Shown piece by piece: positions 8,824-18,588 of a stretch of 64,000 nucleotides of DNA. The notes beneath the pieces were generated by a model. That model was not told the DNA's origin, did not search any database, and saw nothing but the letters and a program-made list of their open reading frames with translations. Source of the stretch: Pseudofrancisella aestuarii. Lineage in GTDB: Bacteria > Pseudomonadota > Gammaproteobacteria > Francisellales > Francisellaceae. Position 1 is the stretch's first letter. Each line of letters starts with the position of its first letter. The stretch is from assembly GCF_003574475.2 (NCBI RefSeq), contig NZ_QLIS02000003.1, forward strand, positions 248,001 to 312,000, read 5' to 3'. A program made the translations under genes and the position numbers.

Positions 8824-10929
8824 TTATATTGCCTGAATAGCCGTTATAGCTATTGTGTACGTAATATCATCTACAGTTGCTCCTCTAGATAAATCATTTA
8901 CTGGTTTATTTATACCTTGAAGAACTGGTCCAATACTTAAAACATTAGCACTTCTCTGAACGGCTTTATAAACAGTATTACCAGTATTTAAATCAGGAAA
9001 TATTAAAACTGTTGCTTTACCTGCCACAGGACTACCTGGAGCTTTTTTCTTCGCTACACTCTCTATCATTGCAGCATCATATTGCAATGGTCCATCAACT
9101 AGTAACTCTGGCTGTCTATTTTTCAGCATTTCAGTTGCCTTGCGAACTTTTTCCACTTGCTCTCCAGAGCCTGATGTTCCTGTACTATAGCTTATCATTG
9201 CGACTCTTGGCTCAATACTAAACTTTTGAGCAGATTCTGCACTTTGTATAGCAATTTCAACAAGCTGTTCTGCTGTAGGATCTTGGTTAACAGCACAATC
9301 AGCAAAAACAATGACCTCTTCTGGCATACACATAAAGAACACAGATGAAACCAGCGAAATTCCAGGTTTTGTTTTAACTAACTGCAACGCAGGCCTTAAA
9401 ACATCTGCTGTTGTATGCTCAGCACCAGAAACAAGACCATCAACCTCTCCAAGATAAAGCATAATTGTTGCTAAAATTATTGGATTTTTTATCGCATCTT
9501 TAGCAATATTTTCAGATAGTCCCTTATGCTTTCTTAAATCTAGTAGAGTTTTTAAATATCTTTTTTCTGAAGCCTCATCTATTTCTATTACTGTTATACC
9601 TTCTGGCAAAGAAAAACCATTTAGCTGAGCAACCTCATTAATTTTAGTTTTATCGCCAATAAGCACGCAATCTGCTATACCTTGTTCATAACAGTTTTTA
9701 ACTGCCTGCAAAGTTCTTGGCTCATAACTTTCTGGCAATACTATTCTTTTCTTAGCTTTTTGAGCCATTTTCAACAAATGATACCTAAATGCTGGTGGTG
9801 ACATGATTCTATTTTTTGCTATAGAATCTTTCGTTATTTCTTTTAATATCTCTTTAATATTAACATTTGCTATTATTGAATCTTTAACTCTCTGGATCCT
9901 TTCAAAATCATCTTTAGGAATACCCATAAAATCTAATTCTGTTATTTTAACAATAGTACTAGTACTTCTATTTTCTGTAGTAAGTATAGCTAATCCACTC
10001 TTCTCAGCAATTTCCAGACATAGCCTTTTAACATCATCATTAAGTCGCTTTCCTACAGTTAATACTATCCCTGCTATTTTCATACCTTTATGAGCAGCTA
10101 AACAAACTGCCATCAATATATCAGATCTATCAGCAGAAGTTATAACCATTGTATTTGGTTCCAAATCTTCTATAAAATTCTCTATGTTTCGAGAACACAT
10201 AGTCACTCTATGGACTCTTGTATCTAAGGTTACATCTGTAATAAGCTCTAACTTTAATCTGTTTTTGATATCCAATATCCTAGGATAAGTTTTCTCTTTT
10301 GACCAATCAACACAACCAAGAAATCTTATCCCATCTGGTTTTGAAAATATTGGTAACCTACTTACTTCTTCGGAACTTATTTTTACTGTCCCGCTTGACT
10401 CTCTAGCCTCTTCATCAGTCAAACTAAAACCTATATGTCCATCCTCATCATAAGGAGCATTTACCTTAGTTATAATAGCTCCTAGCACTTCTATTTTTTT
10501 AGGTAAAGTCCTATATTTATATTCCATTTCATCGTTAATATCTTGTAGAGTCTTGTTGCCATGATAAGATGAAATTATTACTTTTGCTGATAATGCCTTA
10601 ATCAACTCTCTATTTAACTCAAATAAACTACCATTTAAAGAATATAGTTTATGTGTGTAGTCAGTTTGTCTAAATAATCCACATACTATTGCAAAATCAT
10701 ATCCTTGAGCTTTCTTATAAAATTTTTGTAAGACTAATTCAACATAATCTTTAACTCTATCATTTAATAAATATTTCTCTATCTCTTCAATCGTCATATC
10801 CATATCAAAAACAGGATGAAAAGTTTTTATTTTTAGACCTTTTTGCTGAAGTGCATAAGCAATACTGCTTGCCAACATTCTTAAGCCTGTGAATTTAGAT
10901 GATGGTAAAATAAAAATTGGTGTATTCAT
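8824..10929 (-). CDS. pta: Phosphate acetyltransferase
   Basis: Converts acetyl-CoA and phosphate to acetyl phosphate and CoA. The 701-residue protein has the long three-part form: an N-terminal BioD/CobQ-like P-loop-related domain (about 1-200), a DRTGG-type middle domain (about 210-330, including TMVITSADRSDILMAV), and a C-terminal PTA/PTB catalytic domain (about 375-701) with the conserved SYSTGTSGSG motif near 604. It sits 36 bp downstream of ackA in the same direction, so the two steps of the acetate pathway are probably co-expressed. Confidence 0.96.
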   Translation of the reverse strand: MNTPIFILPSSKFTGLRMLASSIAYALQQKGLKIKTFHPVFDMDMTIEEIEKYLLNDRVKDYVELVLQKFYKKAQGYDFAIVCGLFRQTDYTHKLYSLNGSLFELNRELIKALSAKVIISSYHGNKTLQDINDEMEYKYRTLPKKIEVLGAIITKVNAPYDEDGHIGFSLTDEEARESSGTVKISSEEVSRLPIFSKPDGIRFLGCVDWSKEKTYPRILDIKNRLKLELITDVTLDTRVHRVTMCSRNIENFIEDLEPNTMVITSADRSDILMAVCLAAHKGMKIAGIVLTVGKRLNDDVKRLCLEIAEKSGLAILTTENRSTSTIVKITELDFMGIPKDDFERIQRVKDSIIANVNIKEILKEITKDSIAKNRIMSPPAFRYHLLKMAQKAKKRIVLPESYEPRTLQAVKNCYEQGIADCVLIGDKTKINEVAQLNGFSLPEGITVIEIDEASEKRYLKTLLDLRKHKGLSENIAKDAIKNPIILATIMLYLGEVDGLVSGAEHTTADVLRPALQLVKTKPGISLVSSVFFMCMPEEVIVFADCAVNQDPTAEQLVEIAIQSAESAQKFSIEPRVAMISYSTGTSGSGEQVEKVRKATEMLKNRQPELLVDGPLQYDAAMIESVAKKKAPGSPVAGKATVLIFPDLNTGNTVYKAVQRSANVLSIGPVLQGINKPVNDLSRGATVDDITYTIAITAIQAI

Positions 10930-10965
10930 ATTATTAAGATTCCAAATTTTTTAAGAACTAAACTA

Positions 10966-12123
10966 TTAAACTAATTGCAATGTATCTTTTGCTATCATCA
11001 ACTCCTCATTAGTTGGCACAACCATTATTTTATGGCTTTTATCACTATTTATATAAACCTGATCCTTGGTATCATTTTTAGCAGAGTCTATCTCAAATCC
11101 AATATTAGATAGTTTATTAACTATGCTCTTTCTAATTGTATTAGCGTTTTCACCTATACCACCTGTAAAGACTAATGCATCTAAAGTATCAAAATAAATC
11201 ATATAGCTTGCCACAAACTTGGCTACTCTTTGAGAAAACATTTCAATAGCAAGGCTAGCATCCGCATGCCCATTTGCTGCTAACTCACGAATCTCTCTCA
11301 TATCATTATGGCCACATATACCTAGTAAACCACTCTCTTTATTTAAAACACTAGAAATTTTCTCAACATTCCAGCCAAGATTTTTTGCTAAGAAGCTAAA
11401 TATTCCAGCATCTATTGAACCCGAACGAGTTCCCATTATAAGACCATCTAGAGGAGTAAATCCCATACTAGTATCTACACTTTTTCCATCAACAATAGCA
11501 GATAAACTACAGCCATTGCCTAGATGAGCAACTATAAAATTTCCTTTTTCTTTATTTAAGAGTTTTGCTGCTTGTTTAGAAACATAACTATGTGAAGTAC
11601 CATGAAAACCATATTTTCTTATATGGTACTTATCAGTTAATTCTCTGGGAATGGCATACTCTGCAACATATTTCTCTATAGTTTGATGAAATGCCGTATC
11701 AAATACAGCAACTTGAGGTAGTTTTGGAAAAATTTTCCTACAATACTCTATACCATCTACATTTGCTGGATTATGTAACGGTGCGAGAGGAATACATTTC
11801 TTAATTTTTTCAACAACATCTTCAGTAATTAGCACAGAACTATCAAAATATTGTCCACCATGCACAACTCTATGACCAACAGCTGAAATAGCCTCTAGAT
11901 GGCCATTATCCTGCATGTAAGTTTTTATTTGTGAGAAAACATCCTCATATTTTCCATTCTCTATAGCAATTTCTATTTTTCTATCTGCTTTAAAGCTAAC
12001 TTTACAGTTTCTTTGAGAAATATTTTCGGCCAACCCACTAAAAGCTGTCTGATTTTCCAGAGGATTTATAAGAGCAAATTTAACTGAAGAACTACCACAA
12101 TTTAATACTAACACATTACTCAT
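10966..12123 (-). CDS. ackA: Acetate kinase
   Basis: Transfers phosphate between acetyl phosphate and ADP. The 385-residue ASKHA-fold enzyme begins with VLVLNCGSSSVKFALI (signature 1), has a second signature HGTSHSYVS near residue 175, and FTGGIGENA near 320. It comes just before pta, forming the acetate-overflow pair. It is slightly shorter than the E. coli enzyme (400 residues), with nothing essential visibly missing. Confidence 0.96.
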   Translation of the reverse strand: MSNVLVLNCGSSSVKFALINPLENQTAFSGLAENISQRNCKVSFKADRKIEIAIENGKYEDVFSQIKTYMQDNGHLEAISAVGHRVVHGGQYFDSSVLITEDVVEKIKKCIPLAPLHNPANVDGIEYCRKIFPKLPQVAVFDTAFHQTIEKYVAEYAIPRELTDKYHIRKYGFHGTSHSYVSKQAAKLLNKEKGNFIVAHLGNGCSLSAIVDGKSVDTSMGFTPLDGLIMGTRSGSIDAGIFSFLAKNLGWNVEKISSVLNKESGLLGICGHNDMREIRELAANGHADASLAIEMFSQRVAKFVASYMIYFDTLDALVFTGGIGENANTIRKSIVNKLSNIGFEIDSAKNDTKDQVYINSDKSHKIMVVPTNEELMIAKDTLQLV

Positions 12124-12167
12124 GTGCGATTCCTTTAAGAATATTTTCTATCTAATAAAGTATTATA

Positions 12168-12635
12168 CTAGAATGGGATATCGTCATCAAAATTAGTAGA
12201 GTTTATTTCTGCAAAATCCGGTACATTATTTTGCTGAGGACGCTGCTGGTTAAAATTCTTATTTTGCGCTGGCTGATGATTACTTTGAAAGCCAGAATCA
12301 CTACCAGATGCATTACCGCCACCAACAAATTGGAAATTACTAGCAACAACTTCCGTTGTATATTGAGGATTTCCATTTTTATCTTGCCACTTATTAGTTC
12401 TTAGCCTACCTTCTACGAAAAGCTGAGACCCCTTAGTAGCATATTTTTGTATTGCTTCCGCAGACTTGCCAAAAACGACAACTCTATGCCACTCAGTAGT
12501 TATATTATCTCCAATTCCATCATTAGTTGCTAAACTTAATGTAGCAACTGAAGTTCCATTTTGAGTAACTCTAACTTCAGGATTAGTACCAAGCCTACCT
12601 AACAATATAACCTTATTAACTGTTCCTTTAGCCAT
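12168..12635 (-). CDS. ssb: Single-stranded DNA-binding protein
   Basis: The 155-residue protein has an OB-fold at about 1-108 starting MAKGTVNKVILLGRLG, a Gln/Asn-rich flexible linker (about 110-147), and the acidic tip DFDDDIPF, which binds partner proteins of replication and repair (PriA, the chi subunit of Pol III, RecQ and others). holC and priA both lie in this window. Divergent from the secreted hypothetical gene at 12760. Confidence 0.97.
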   Translation of the reverse strand: MAKGTVNKVILLGRLGTNPEVRVTQNGTSVATLSLATNDGIGDNITTEWHRVVVFGKSAEAIQKYATKGSQLFVEGRLRTNKWQDKNGNPQYTTEVVASNFQFVGGGNASGSDSGFQSNHQPAQNKNFNQQRPQQNNVPDFAEINSTNFDDDIPF

Positions 12636-12759
12636 AATTATTTCCTTTTTTAATTTTAAAAAACTTAAACAAAGCTTACATGAAAAATTTCTAACAGACT
12701 AGATTTTACCAATATTTAGTTTAAAATTCTAAATTTGGAACTACCAGATAAGTCTAATT

Positions 12760-13353
12760 ATGAAGAAACTTTTTTTTAAGTTACTAATATTATCTATTTT
12801 TACGGTCTATTCTCCTCTATTTGCAGATGTGAGCTTTACAAAAACACATATTGATTATGAGGATATAAATCTACTTACTGAGCATATTAAAAATCACCCT
12901 AATGGCTTTACTATAAACCCATACACACAAGAGTCTCCATCAAATGGTTATGTTGTCGCTCCAGTTAAAGATGCTGAGATTAAGATAAAATATTCGCAGA
13001 TAGATAGTAAGCATTTAAAAGAATATATTAGAAATTTAGAAATAATCGCAAGCCTGTCTAAAGAGCAAGTTTATGCTGGTGGCTGGTTAAATAATGATGA
13101 TAGCTATTACTATCTGGATGCAGTATACGTTATAAATAATGAGAATGAAGCTCTATATATTGCTAATGCGGCTGATCAATTAGCAATATACAACCTAGCA
13201 ACAAATGAAGATATAAATACCTCCGATGCCTTAGAAAAAATTAAAAAGAACAACACTTTTGATGATCAAGAATCTAAATTAATATCTAGTAATATAGATA
13301 AACTAACTAAAAAATATAACATTTATAAGAACTCAAAAATGATCACTTTCTAA
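12760..13353 (+). CDS. Hypothetical secreted protein
   Basis: I do not recognise this 197-residue protein. It has a clear Sec signal peptide (MKKLFFKLLILS..., predicted cleavage after LFA at about residue 22). The mature part is polar and mixed alpha/beta, with a Tyr/Asp-rich centre (NNDDSYYYLDAVYV, near 123-136) and a C-terminal helical region rich in Lys. No lipobox, transmembrane helix or cysteine pair is seen in the mature chain. Divergent from ssb. Its stop is immediately adjacent to the stop of the convergent ABC ATPase gene. Confidence 0.75.
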   Translation: MKKLFFKLLILSIFTVYSPLFADVSFTKTHIDYEDINLLTEHIKNHPNGFTINPYTQESPSNGYVVAPVKDAEIKIKYSQIDSKHLKEYIRNLEIIASLSKEQVYAGGWLNNDDSYYYLDAVYVINNENEALYIANAADQLAIYNLATNEDINTSDALEKIKKNNTFDDQESKLISSNIDKLTKKYNIYKNSKMITF

Positions 13354-14670
13354 TCACATCTTCTTAATATATTCAAAAGCATTATCATCTAAAGATAAGA
13401 TTCCTGTATTTGAGTCATAATTGATAAGCTCTGCGTAACGAGCCCAATCAATAAATGTATCAAAAACTCTTTCAGCAACTTCAGTTGGAAAATGATCATC
13501 AAGCTCTGCTAAAAATCTTGATTTTGGTGCAGTATGAGATTCTCTTTCTTTTAGAACTTTAACAACATGTCTTGCTAAAGGAATATATTTCAAAAACAAT
13601 CTACCGAAAATAAATTTTCTCTCTTCAATCTCTCCATCAATAAATTTACGTCCCAATGCTGTCATTTTAATATCACCTTCCGACACTTCAGCAAATCTTA
13701 AAATTGACAATATCTCTATGATCGGGAATAAGTCATTAATATCTAAATGAAGTTCATCTGCAAGTTGAGGCAAATCAATAGCTTCTGCATCCTTAATATC
13801 ATACATCTCATCCAATAAACCATTCATTTCTGAAATATCAACATCAGGGATTCTATAGCCTATAGTCATTGCTGTTTTCTTATTCATTCTCTCAGCAAGC
13901 TCTTTTGTTTGAGCCGTTGTCATCATACGATAAACTTCGTCTATTAGATCAGCAATAGCTGGATCTTGACTTGTTCTTGGATGAGGAAGTCTAATTTTAA
14001 GCTCTCCTCGAATGAACCCTGGATTACTTCCAAAGATAATAATCCTATCAGCAGTAAGGACAGCTTCTTCAATACTATGAGTTACATATAAAATACCTTT
14101 CATACTTTCATTCTTTTGCCACAAATCAAGTAGGTCTTCTCTTAAGTTTTCAGCTGTAAGGATATCAAGAGCAGAAAAAGGTTCATCCATTAAAAGAACA
14201 TCCGGTTCCAAAACAAGAGCTCTTGCAAAACCTACACGCTGCCTCATACCTCCTGAAAGCTCTTTAGGATAAGCATTTTCAAAACCGTCTAAACCAACCA
14301 TATCAATTGCTTTTAAAACTCTAATTTTTCTTTCCTGAGCACTAACTTTTCTTGCCTCTAATCCTAGCTCCACATTTTGCATGACCGTAAGCCACGGCAT
14401 AAGAGCAAAACTTTGGAAGACCATAGAAATATCTGGAACTGGTGCACTAACTTTCTTTCCGCGATAAGTAACTTTACCATCTGTTGCATCCATAAGCCCT
14501 GCGATAATTCTCAGCAAAGTTGACTTACCTGAGCCTGATTTACCTAAAAGAGCAACTATTTCTCCTTCATGCAAGGTAAAATCAACAGTGTCTAAAACTT
14601 TTAAAGGTTGCTCACCTTTAATTTGAAATGATTTTGAAACTTTCTCTACTTTTATAATCTCTTTTGACAT
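13354..14670 (-). CDS. ABC transporter ATP-binding protein, nitrate/sulfonate/bicarbonate type with C-terminal AAA-associated domain
   Basis: The 438-residue protein has an N-terminal ABC ATPase with Walker A GKSGSGKS (43-50), signature LSGGMRQRVG (138-147) and Walker B VLLMDEP (158-164). A C-terminal region (about 280-438) resembles the AAA-associated domain attached to some nitrate-type ATPases. It is 22 bp downstream of the fused permease gene, forming a two-gene transporter unit. No substrate-binding protein is encoded here, so the substrate cannot be assigned from context. Confidence 0.88.
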   Translation of the reverse strand: MSKEIIKVEKVSKSFQIKGEQPLKVLDTVDFTLHEGEIVALLGKSGSGKSTLLRIIAGLMDATDGKVTYRGKKVSAPVPDISMVFQSFALMPWLTVMQNVELGLEARKVSAQERKIRVLKAIDMVGLDGFENAYPKELSGGMRQRVGFARALVLEPDVLLMDEPFSALDILTAENLREDLLDLWQKNESMKGILYVTHSIEEAVLTADRIIIFGSNPGFIRGELKIRLPHPRTSQDPAIADLIDEVYRMMTTAQTKELAERMNKKTAMTIGYRIPDVDISEMNGLLDEMYDIKDAEAIDLPQLADELHLDINDLFPIIEILSILRFAEVSEGDIKMTALGRKFIDGEIEERKFIFGRLFLKYIPLARHVVKVLKERESHTAPKSRFLAELDDHFPTEVAERVFDTFIDWARYAELINYDSNTGILSLDDNAFEYIKKM

Positions 14671-14692
14671 ATTCTCGTTTCTCCCTTTTACC

Positions 14693-16492
14693 TTACATAT
14701 TCATACTGAAACGATTTTCTGCATAATTATATAATTTTCTCCAGAAAAGCTTATTTGAAAGCACTACTAGAATGCACATAACTATAACACCTAATAAAAC
14801 ATTAGCCGTATGATCTCCTGCTAAATTATATTGTTGTGCTATATAAGCTCCTATACCCGAAGCTTGTATAGTTGAATCCGTACCCCAATTAATGTATTCA
14901 CATACAATACTAGCATTCCATGCTCCACCTGCAGCTGTAATAGCTCCTGTTACATAGAAAGGCATAATTGAAGGAAATAAATATTTAGACCACTTCATAA
15001 CTCCCTTTAATTGCATATTTTTAGCTGCCAACTTAAGTTCATTAGGTATTGCTGAAGCTCCAGCAATTACATTAAATAAAATGTACCACTGTGTCCCCAG
15101 AGCCATTAAAACAATACACCAAATATTAAAATTCAGGTTAAATGCAATTACAACCGTTCCGCATACTCCATATAAAACATTAACTGGAAATGCCGCTGCC
15201 ATTTGAGCGTATGGCTGAACTTTTTGAGCAATCTTGGGCCTCATACCAATCCATATACCAATAGGCACCCAAATAACTGAAGTAATCAAAATAAGTGCAG
15301 CTACTCTTAAACCAGTCAGAAGACCATAATAAAAAACTTTTGCCGTTTCTTCTAAACCAATATTACTATCACCGCCATATATTGTTTGATAAGCAAAAAA
15401 ACAAAGTGCAACTATCACAGCCCATAAAGCAATTTGCCAGATAATTCTTTGGAAAATAGTTTCCTTTATCTCGGTTTTTTGGTGTTTTTGCTGATCAAAA
15501 GATTTCTCTAAATCCTTTTTAAAAGCCTTAATATTTACTATTCTACTCGCTAGAGTATTTAAAAAATTATTAAAAACCCTAACTAGAACCGACTTTTGCA
15601 ATGCTTTTAAGAACCAGGAGTCTGAATAAACCTCTGATTGATTTTCACTAAGGCCAAATTTTTCTGACCATGCTACTAAAGGCCTAAACAAAAGTTGATC
15701 ATAAAGTACAATAACAATTAGCATTGTCAAAATAGCCATGCCAACCGCTAAAAAATCTTTATTACTATTTGCTGCGTCAATAAATGACCCTATTCCAGGA
15801 AGATTCACATTGACTGACATCGCTGCACCAAAATTAACGACTATACTTTCTGATGCTACTATCATGAACCAGCTTGCAGACATTGACATCATAGTATTCC
15901 ATATAAGTCCAGGCATAGAAAAAGGAACCTCTAACTTCCAAAATTTTTGCCACGCTGATAGCTGATACATATCTGCAGCTTCTTTTAATTCTTTAGGAAT
16001 AGTCTTCAGTGACTGATAAAAGCTTAAAATCATGTTCCAAACTTGTGCCGTTATTATTCCAAATATAACAGCTGCCTGAGCACCCCATAGAGAATGAGGA
16101 AAAAGTAACAAAAAACCTGTTATTGTTATTGCTAAAAAACCTAGTATAGGAATCGACTGTAATATATCTACTATTGGGATAAGTATGCTCTCAGCTCGTT
16201 TACTTTTAGCGGCCCATGCGCCAAAAATGAAAGTTAAAAGCAATGAAAATCCTAATGCAATAAACATCCTCATTGTCGTTTCAGCAGCATAATATGGTAA
16301 ATGATACAAACTTAAAGAAATCTCTGAATACTGTTGTACGCTAGTTTGATCTTTATAATCTATACTTCCACCTAAACCACTTGTTGTCCAGGCAATTACT
16401 GATATTAAAAGTAACACAACCAAAATAGCAAATAAATCCCATTTAGTGCGAGTAACTTTACTAGTTACATTATTATAGAATATCTTTTTCAT
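14693..16492 (-). CDS. Fused ABC transporter permease (two SsuC/NrtB-like domains)
   Basis: The 599-residue integral membrane protein contains two binding-protein-dependent permease domains in tandem (about 60-290 and 370-590), joined by a charged loop at about 300-350. Each domain has an EAA-type cytoplasmic loop: KELKEAADMYQLSAWQKFWKLEVP near 165-188 and NELKLAAKNMQLKGVMKWSKYLFP near 486-509. Most nitrate/sulfonate systems use two copies of one permease, so a single fused chain would supply both halves. It is the promoter-proximal gene and precedes the ATPase. Confidence 0.87.
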   Translation of the reverse strand: MKKIFYNNVTSKVTRTKWDLFAILVVLLLISVIAWTTSGLGGSIDYKDQTSVQQYSEISLSLYHLPYYAAETTMRMFIALGFSLLLTFIFGAWAAKSKRAESILIPIVDILQSIPILGFLAITITGFLLLFPHSLWGAQAAVIFGIITAQVWNMILSFYQSLKTIPKELKEAADMYQLSAWQKFWKLEVPFSMPGLIWNTMMSMSASWFMIVASESIVVNFGAAMSVNVNLPGIGSFIDAANSNKDFLAVGMAILTMLIVIVLYDQLLFRPLVAWSEKFGLSENQSEVYSDSWFLKALQKSVLVRVFNNFLNTLASRIVNIKAFKKDLEKSFDQQKHQKTEIKETIFQRIIWQIALWAVIVALCFFAYQTIYGGDSNIGLEETAKVFYYGLLTGLRVAALILITSVIWVPIGIWIGMRPKIAQKVQPYAQMAAAFPVNVLYGVCGTVVIAFNLNFNIWCIVLMALGTQWYILFNVIAGASAIPNELKLAAKNMQLKGVMKWSKYLFPSIMPFYVTGAITAAGGAWNASIVCEYINWGTDSTIQASGIGAYIAQQYNLAGDHTANVLLGVIVMCILVVLSNKLFWRKLYNYAENRFSMNM

Positions 16493-16623
16493 AAACTTTT
16501 CTCACTTTAAAGCTATCGTGGTTAAAGCTTTATTTTTGACTTCTAAAGTCTTATATTACACTCTTTTTATAACAATTGAGAGCTTGATTTTTCTATTTTA
16601 TTAAATAAATAAGTGTTTTTTGC

Positions 16624-16629
16624 TATAAT
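16624..16629 (+). promoter_or_regulatory. Extended -10 promoter element
   Basis: A perfect TATAAT preceded by TGC (extended -10) lies 40 bp before the CHCC zinc protein ATG. A T-rich stretch (gtgttttttg) lies upstream but no good -35, which is common when the -10 is extended. It probably drives the zinc protein and waaF. Confidence 0.55.
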
Positions 16630-16668
16630 CAAATTATATCTAAGCGACTTATCCTGAGCCTTTAAATA

Positions 16669-16836
16669 ATGGAAAAAGAACAAAGAATAATCAAAGTAAA
16701 AAAAGGGGAGCGTGTCAGCTGTCCAACAAAACATCGTGAAGCGTGGAATCTTCATCCACGAGTCTATATTGATCTTAAAGATAAAGATATAAATACTTGC
16801 CCCTATTGCGGAACAGTTTTTAAGGTAGAGAAGTAG
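16669..16836 (+). CDS. Small CHCC-type zinc-finger protein
   Basis: A 55-residue protein. It has one Cys and one His (C18, H22), the motif AW.LHPRVYI.L at about 25-36, and a C-terminal CPYCG knuckle (C44, C47). This is the zf-CHCC pattern related to the mitochondrial complex I subunit NDUFS6, common as a short uncharacterised protein in proteobacteria. Zinc binding is inferred from the ligands. Three bases separate its stop from the waaF-like gene, so the two are very likely co-transcribed. Confidence 0.85.
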   Translation: MEKEQRIIKVKKGERVSCPTKHREAWNLHPRVYIDLKDKDINTCPYCGTVFKVEK

Positions 16837-16839
16837 AAA

Positions 16840-17868
16840 ATGTCAAAATATAAGAATTTTTTAGTCATAGCTCCAAATTGGATAGGAGATATGGTTGGGG
16901 CTCAGTCTCTACTTATATCACTCAAAAAAAATGATCCTGACTGCATTATAGATATAGCAGGTCCTAAGCCATGTTTAGAGCTAACAAAATTTATGCCTGA
17001 GGTTAATGACACCTTTGTACTAGACCTAAAGCATGGACAAGTTAGCTTTAAAACAAGACTAAAAGAAGCAAAAGAAATAAAGAAAAGGGGTTATGATCAA
17101 TGCATCATCTTACCCAACTCTTTAAAATCGGCTCTAATTCCATTTCTTGCTAGAATAAAGAAAAGAACTGGCTGGCTTGGTGAACAAAGATATATACTTT
17201 TAAATGACCATAGAAAGCTAGATAAAAAAGCCTTCCCCTTGATGGTTGATAGATATAATGCTCTAGGATTTTCTAAGAAAGAAAAAAATCTTAAAGCTCC
17301 CCTCCCAAACTTACTAGTTCCTCAATCCGAAATAGACCAAGTAGAAGAAAAATTTAAAATTGACATATCCAGACCTATAATTTCTTTATGTCCTGGAGCA
17401 GCCTATGGCCCCTCTAAACAATGGCCAGCAAAATACTTTGCTGAAACTGCTAAAAACTTAATTGCAGAAGGGTATTTAGTATTTATCCTAGGTAGTCCTG
17501 GTGATATAGAAATATCTAAAGAAATCCAAAATCAAGTTAATGACAATAATTTATTAAATTTTACTGGAGATACCTCAATTTCTGAAGTTATTGCCTTACT
17601 TATGTTATCAAAACATGTTTTAAGTAATGATTCCGGTCTTTCTAATATTTCTTGCGCACTAAAACTTGAAACAACTATTCTATACGGATCATCAGCTGGT
17701 GCTATAGTTGCTCCACCTATTAGTGATAATGCTACTAGACTTTATATTCCAAACCTAGAATGCCATCCATGTAAAGATAGAGTTTGCCACTTAGGACATT
17801 TTAAATGTATGATGGATTTAACTCCAGATATGGTCTTAAAAACTATTTATCAGAAGATTCAGAACTAG
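16840..17868 (+). CDS. waaF: Glycosyltransferase family 9, lipopolysaccharide heptosyltransferase II-like
   Basis: The 342-residue GT-B enzyme begins with LVIAPNWIGDMVGAQSLL, typical of WaaF. The C-terminal half has the nucleotide-sugar site: ISLCPGAAYGPSKQWP near residue 185, then SNDSGLSNIS near 265 and YGSSAGAIVAPP near 282. A cysteine-rich end with CHPC and CHLGHFKC follows. WaaF adds the second heptose to the LPS inner core. Francisella core oligosaccharide is reported to lack heptose, so the true sugar donor may differ. Its 3' end overlaps the convergent glycine-zipper lipoprotein gene by 26 bp. Confidence 0.82.
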   Translation: MSKYKNFLVIAPNWIGDMVGAQSLLISLKKNDPDCIIDIAGPKPCLELTKFMPEVNDTFVLDLKHGQVSFKTRLKEAKEIKKRGYDQCIILPNSLKSALIPFLARIKKRTGWLGEQRYILLNDHRKLDKKAFPLMVDRYNALGFSKKEKNLKAPLPNLLVPQSEIDQVEEKFKIDISRPIISLCPGAAYGPSKQWPAKYFAETAKNLIAEGYLVFILGSPGDIEISKEIQNQVNDNNLLNFTGDTSISEVIALLMLSKHVLSNDSGLSNISCALKLETTILYGSSAGAIVAPPISDNATRLYIPNLECHPCKDRVCHLGHFKCMMDLTPDMVLKTIYQKIQN

Positions 17869-18484
17869 CAGACCCATCTTTATTGGTTGCTTCCTTATCT
17901 TCAGTCCCTTCGATATGATAGGTATGCTCACCTTTATACTCCGTATCATAGATATTAACTCTTGTTCCTTCTGGGAAATTTTGACTAGGATACTCCTCAA
18001 AGGTTATAGGATCTGATTTTCCTTCTTGTAGCACCTCATATTGATACTTACCTATAAGATCATCTTTATTCGCAACATATACATAACCTCCACCAGCACC
18101 AACAAGGGCTCCTCCTGTAGCACCTACAACAGCTCCTCCAACTGCTCCAGTTCCAGCACCAATAGCTGCCCCTCCACCTATACCTGCTGCCATACAAGGC
18201 GCAAATCCTATACCTAATGTGGCAACTGTGCATATACCTCCAAAAAGAGCTCCGATTAAACCTCCAAATACTGCTCCTCCAGCAGCTCCCACTCCAGCGC
18301 CACCTACAGCTCCTACACCAGCTCCCACTCCAGCACCTTTAAGAGCATCTGATTTTTCTATATCTGACTTAGATTCCAATTGAACTTCTGACTGAACCGT
18401 TCCTTTACCAAGCAGCGTTGTTTCTGGCTTAGTAGTAGCACATGATGTTAATAAAATTGAAAGTAACAAAACTCTTTTTTTCAT
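17843..18484 (-). CDS. Glycine-zipper lipoprotein, hypothetical
   Basis: A 213-residue predicted lipoprotein with lipobox LTSC (Cys15). The region at about 45-135 is a long run of GxxxG-like repeats (alternating Gly, Ala, Val), which forms packed membrane helices in glycine-zipper families. The C-terminal third is polar and charged (KYQYEVLQEGKSDPITFEEYP and onward) and ends in a Ser/Glu/Lys tail. Similar proteins of the outer-membrane SlyB/YMGG group have a much shorter zipper. Function unknown. Confidence 0.75.
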   Translation of the reverse strand: MKKRVLLLSILLTSCATTKPETTLLGKGTVQSEVQLESKSDIEKSDALKGAGVGAGVGAVGGAGVGAAGGAVFGGLIGALFGGICTVATLGIGFAPCMAAGIGGGAAIGAGTGAVGGAVVGATGGALVGAGGGYVYVANKDDLIGKYQYEVLQEGKSDPITFEEYPSQNFPEGTRVNIYDTEYKGEHTYHIEGTEDKEATNKDGSASSESSDK

Positions 18485-18588
18485 AAAAAATCTCCCGATC
18501 TAACTTTGGAGGCTAATTATGTTGCAAAAGAATATATAAGTAAAACAAGTAATTTTTATAAACTATATAAGTTGAATTGATAAAACTG

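Noticed and set aside
16567-16755. Minus-strand frame of 62 residues.
   Set aside because: It is antisense to the CHCC zinc protein and its promoter; composition is not protein-like.
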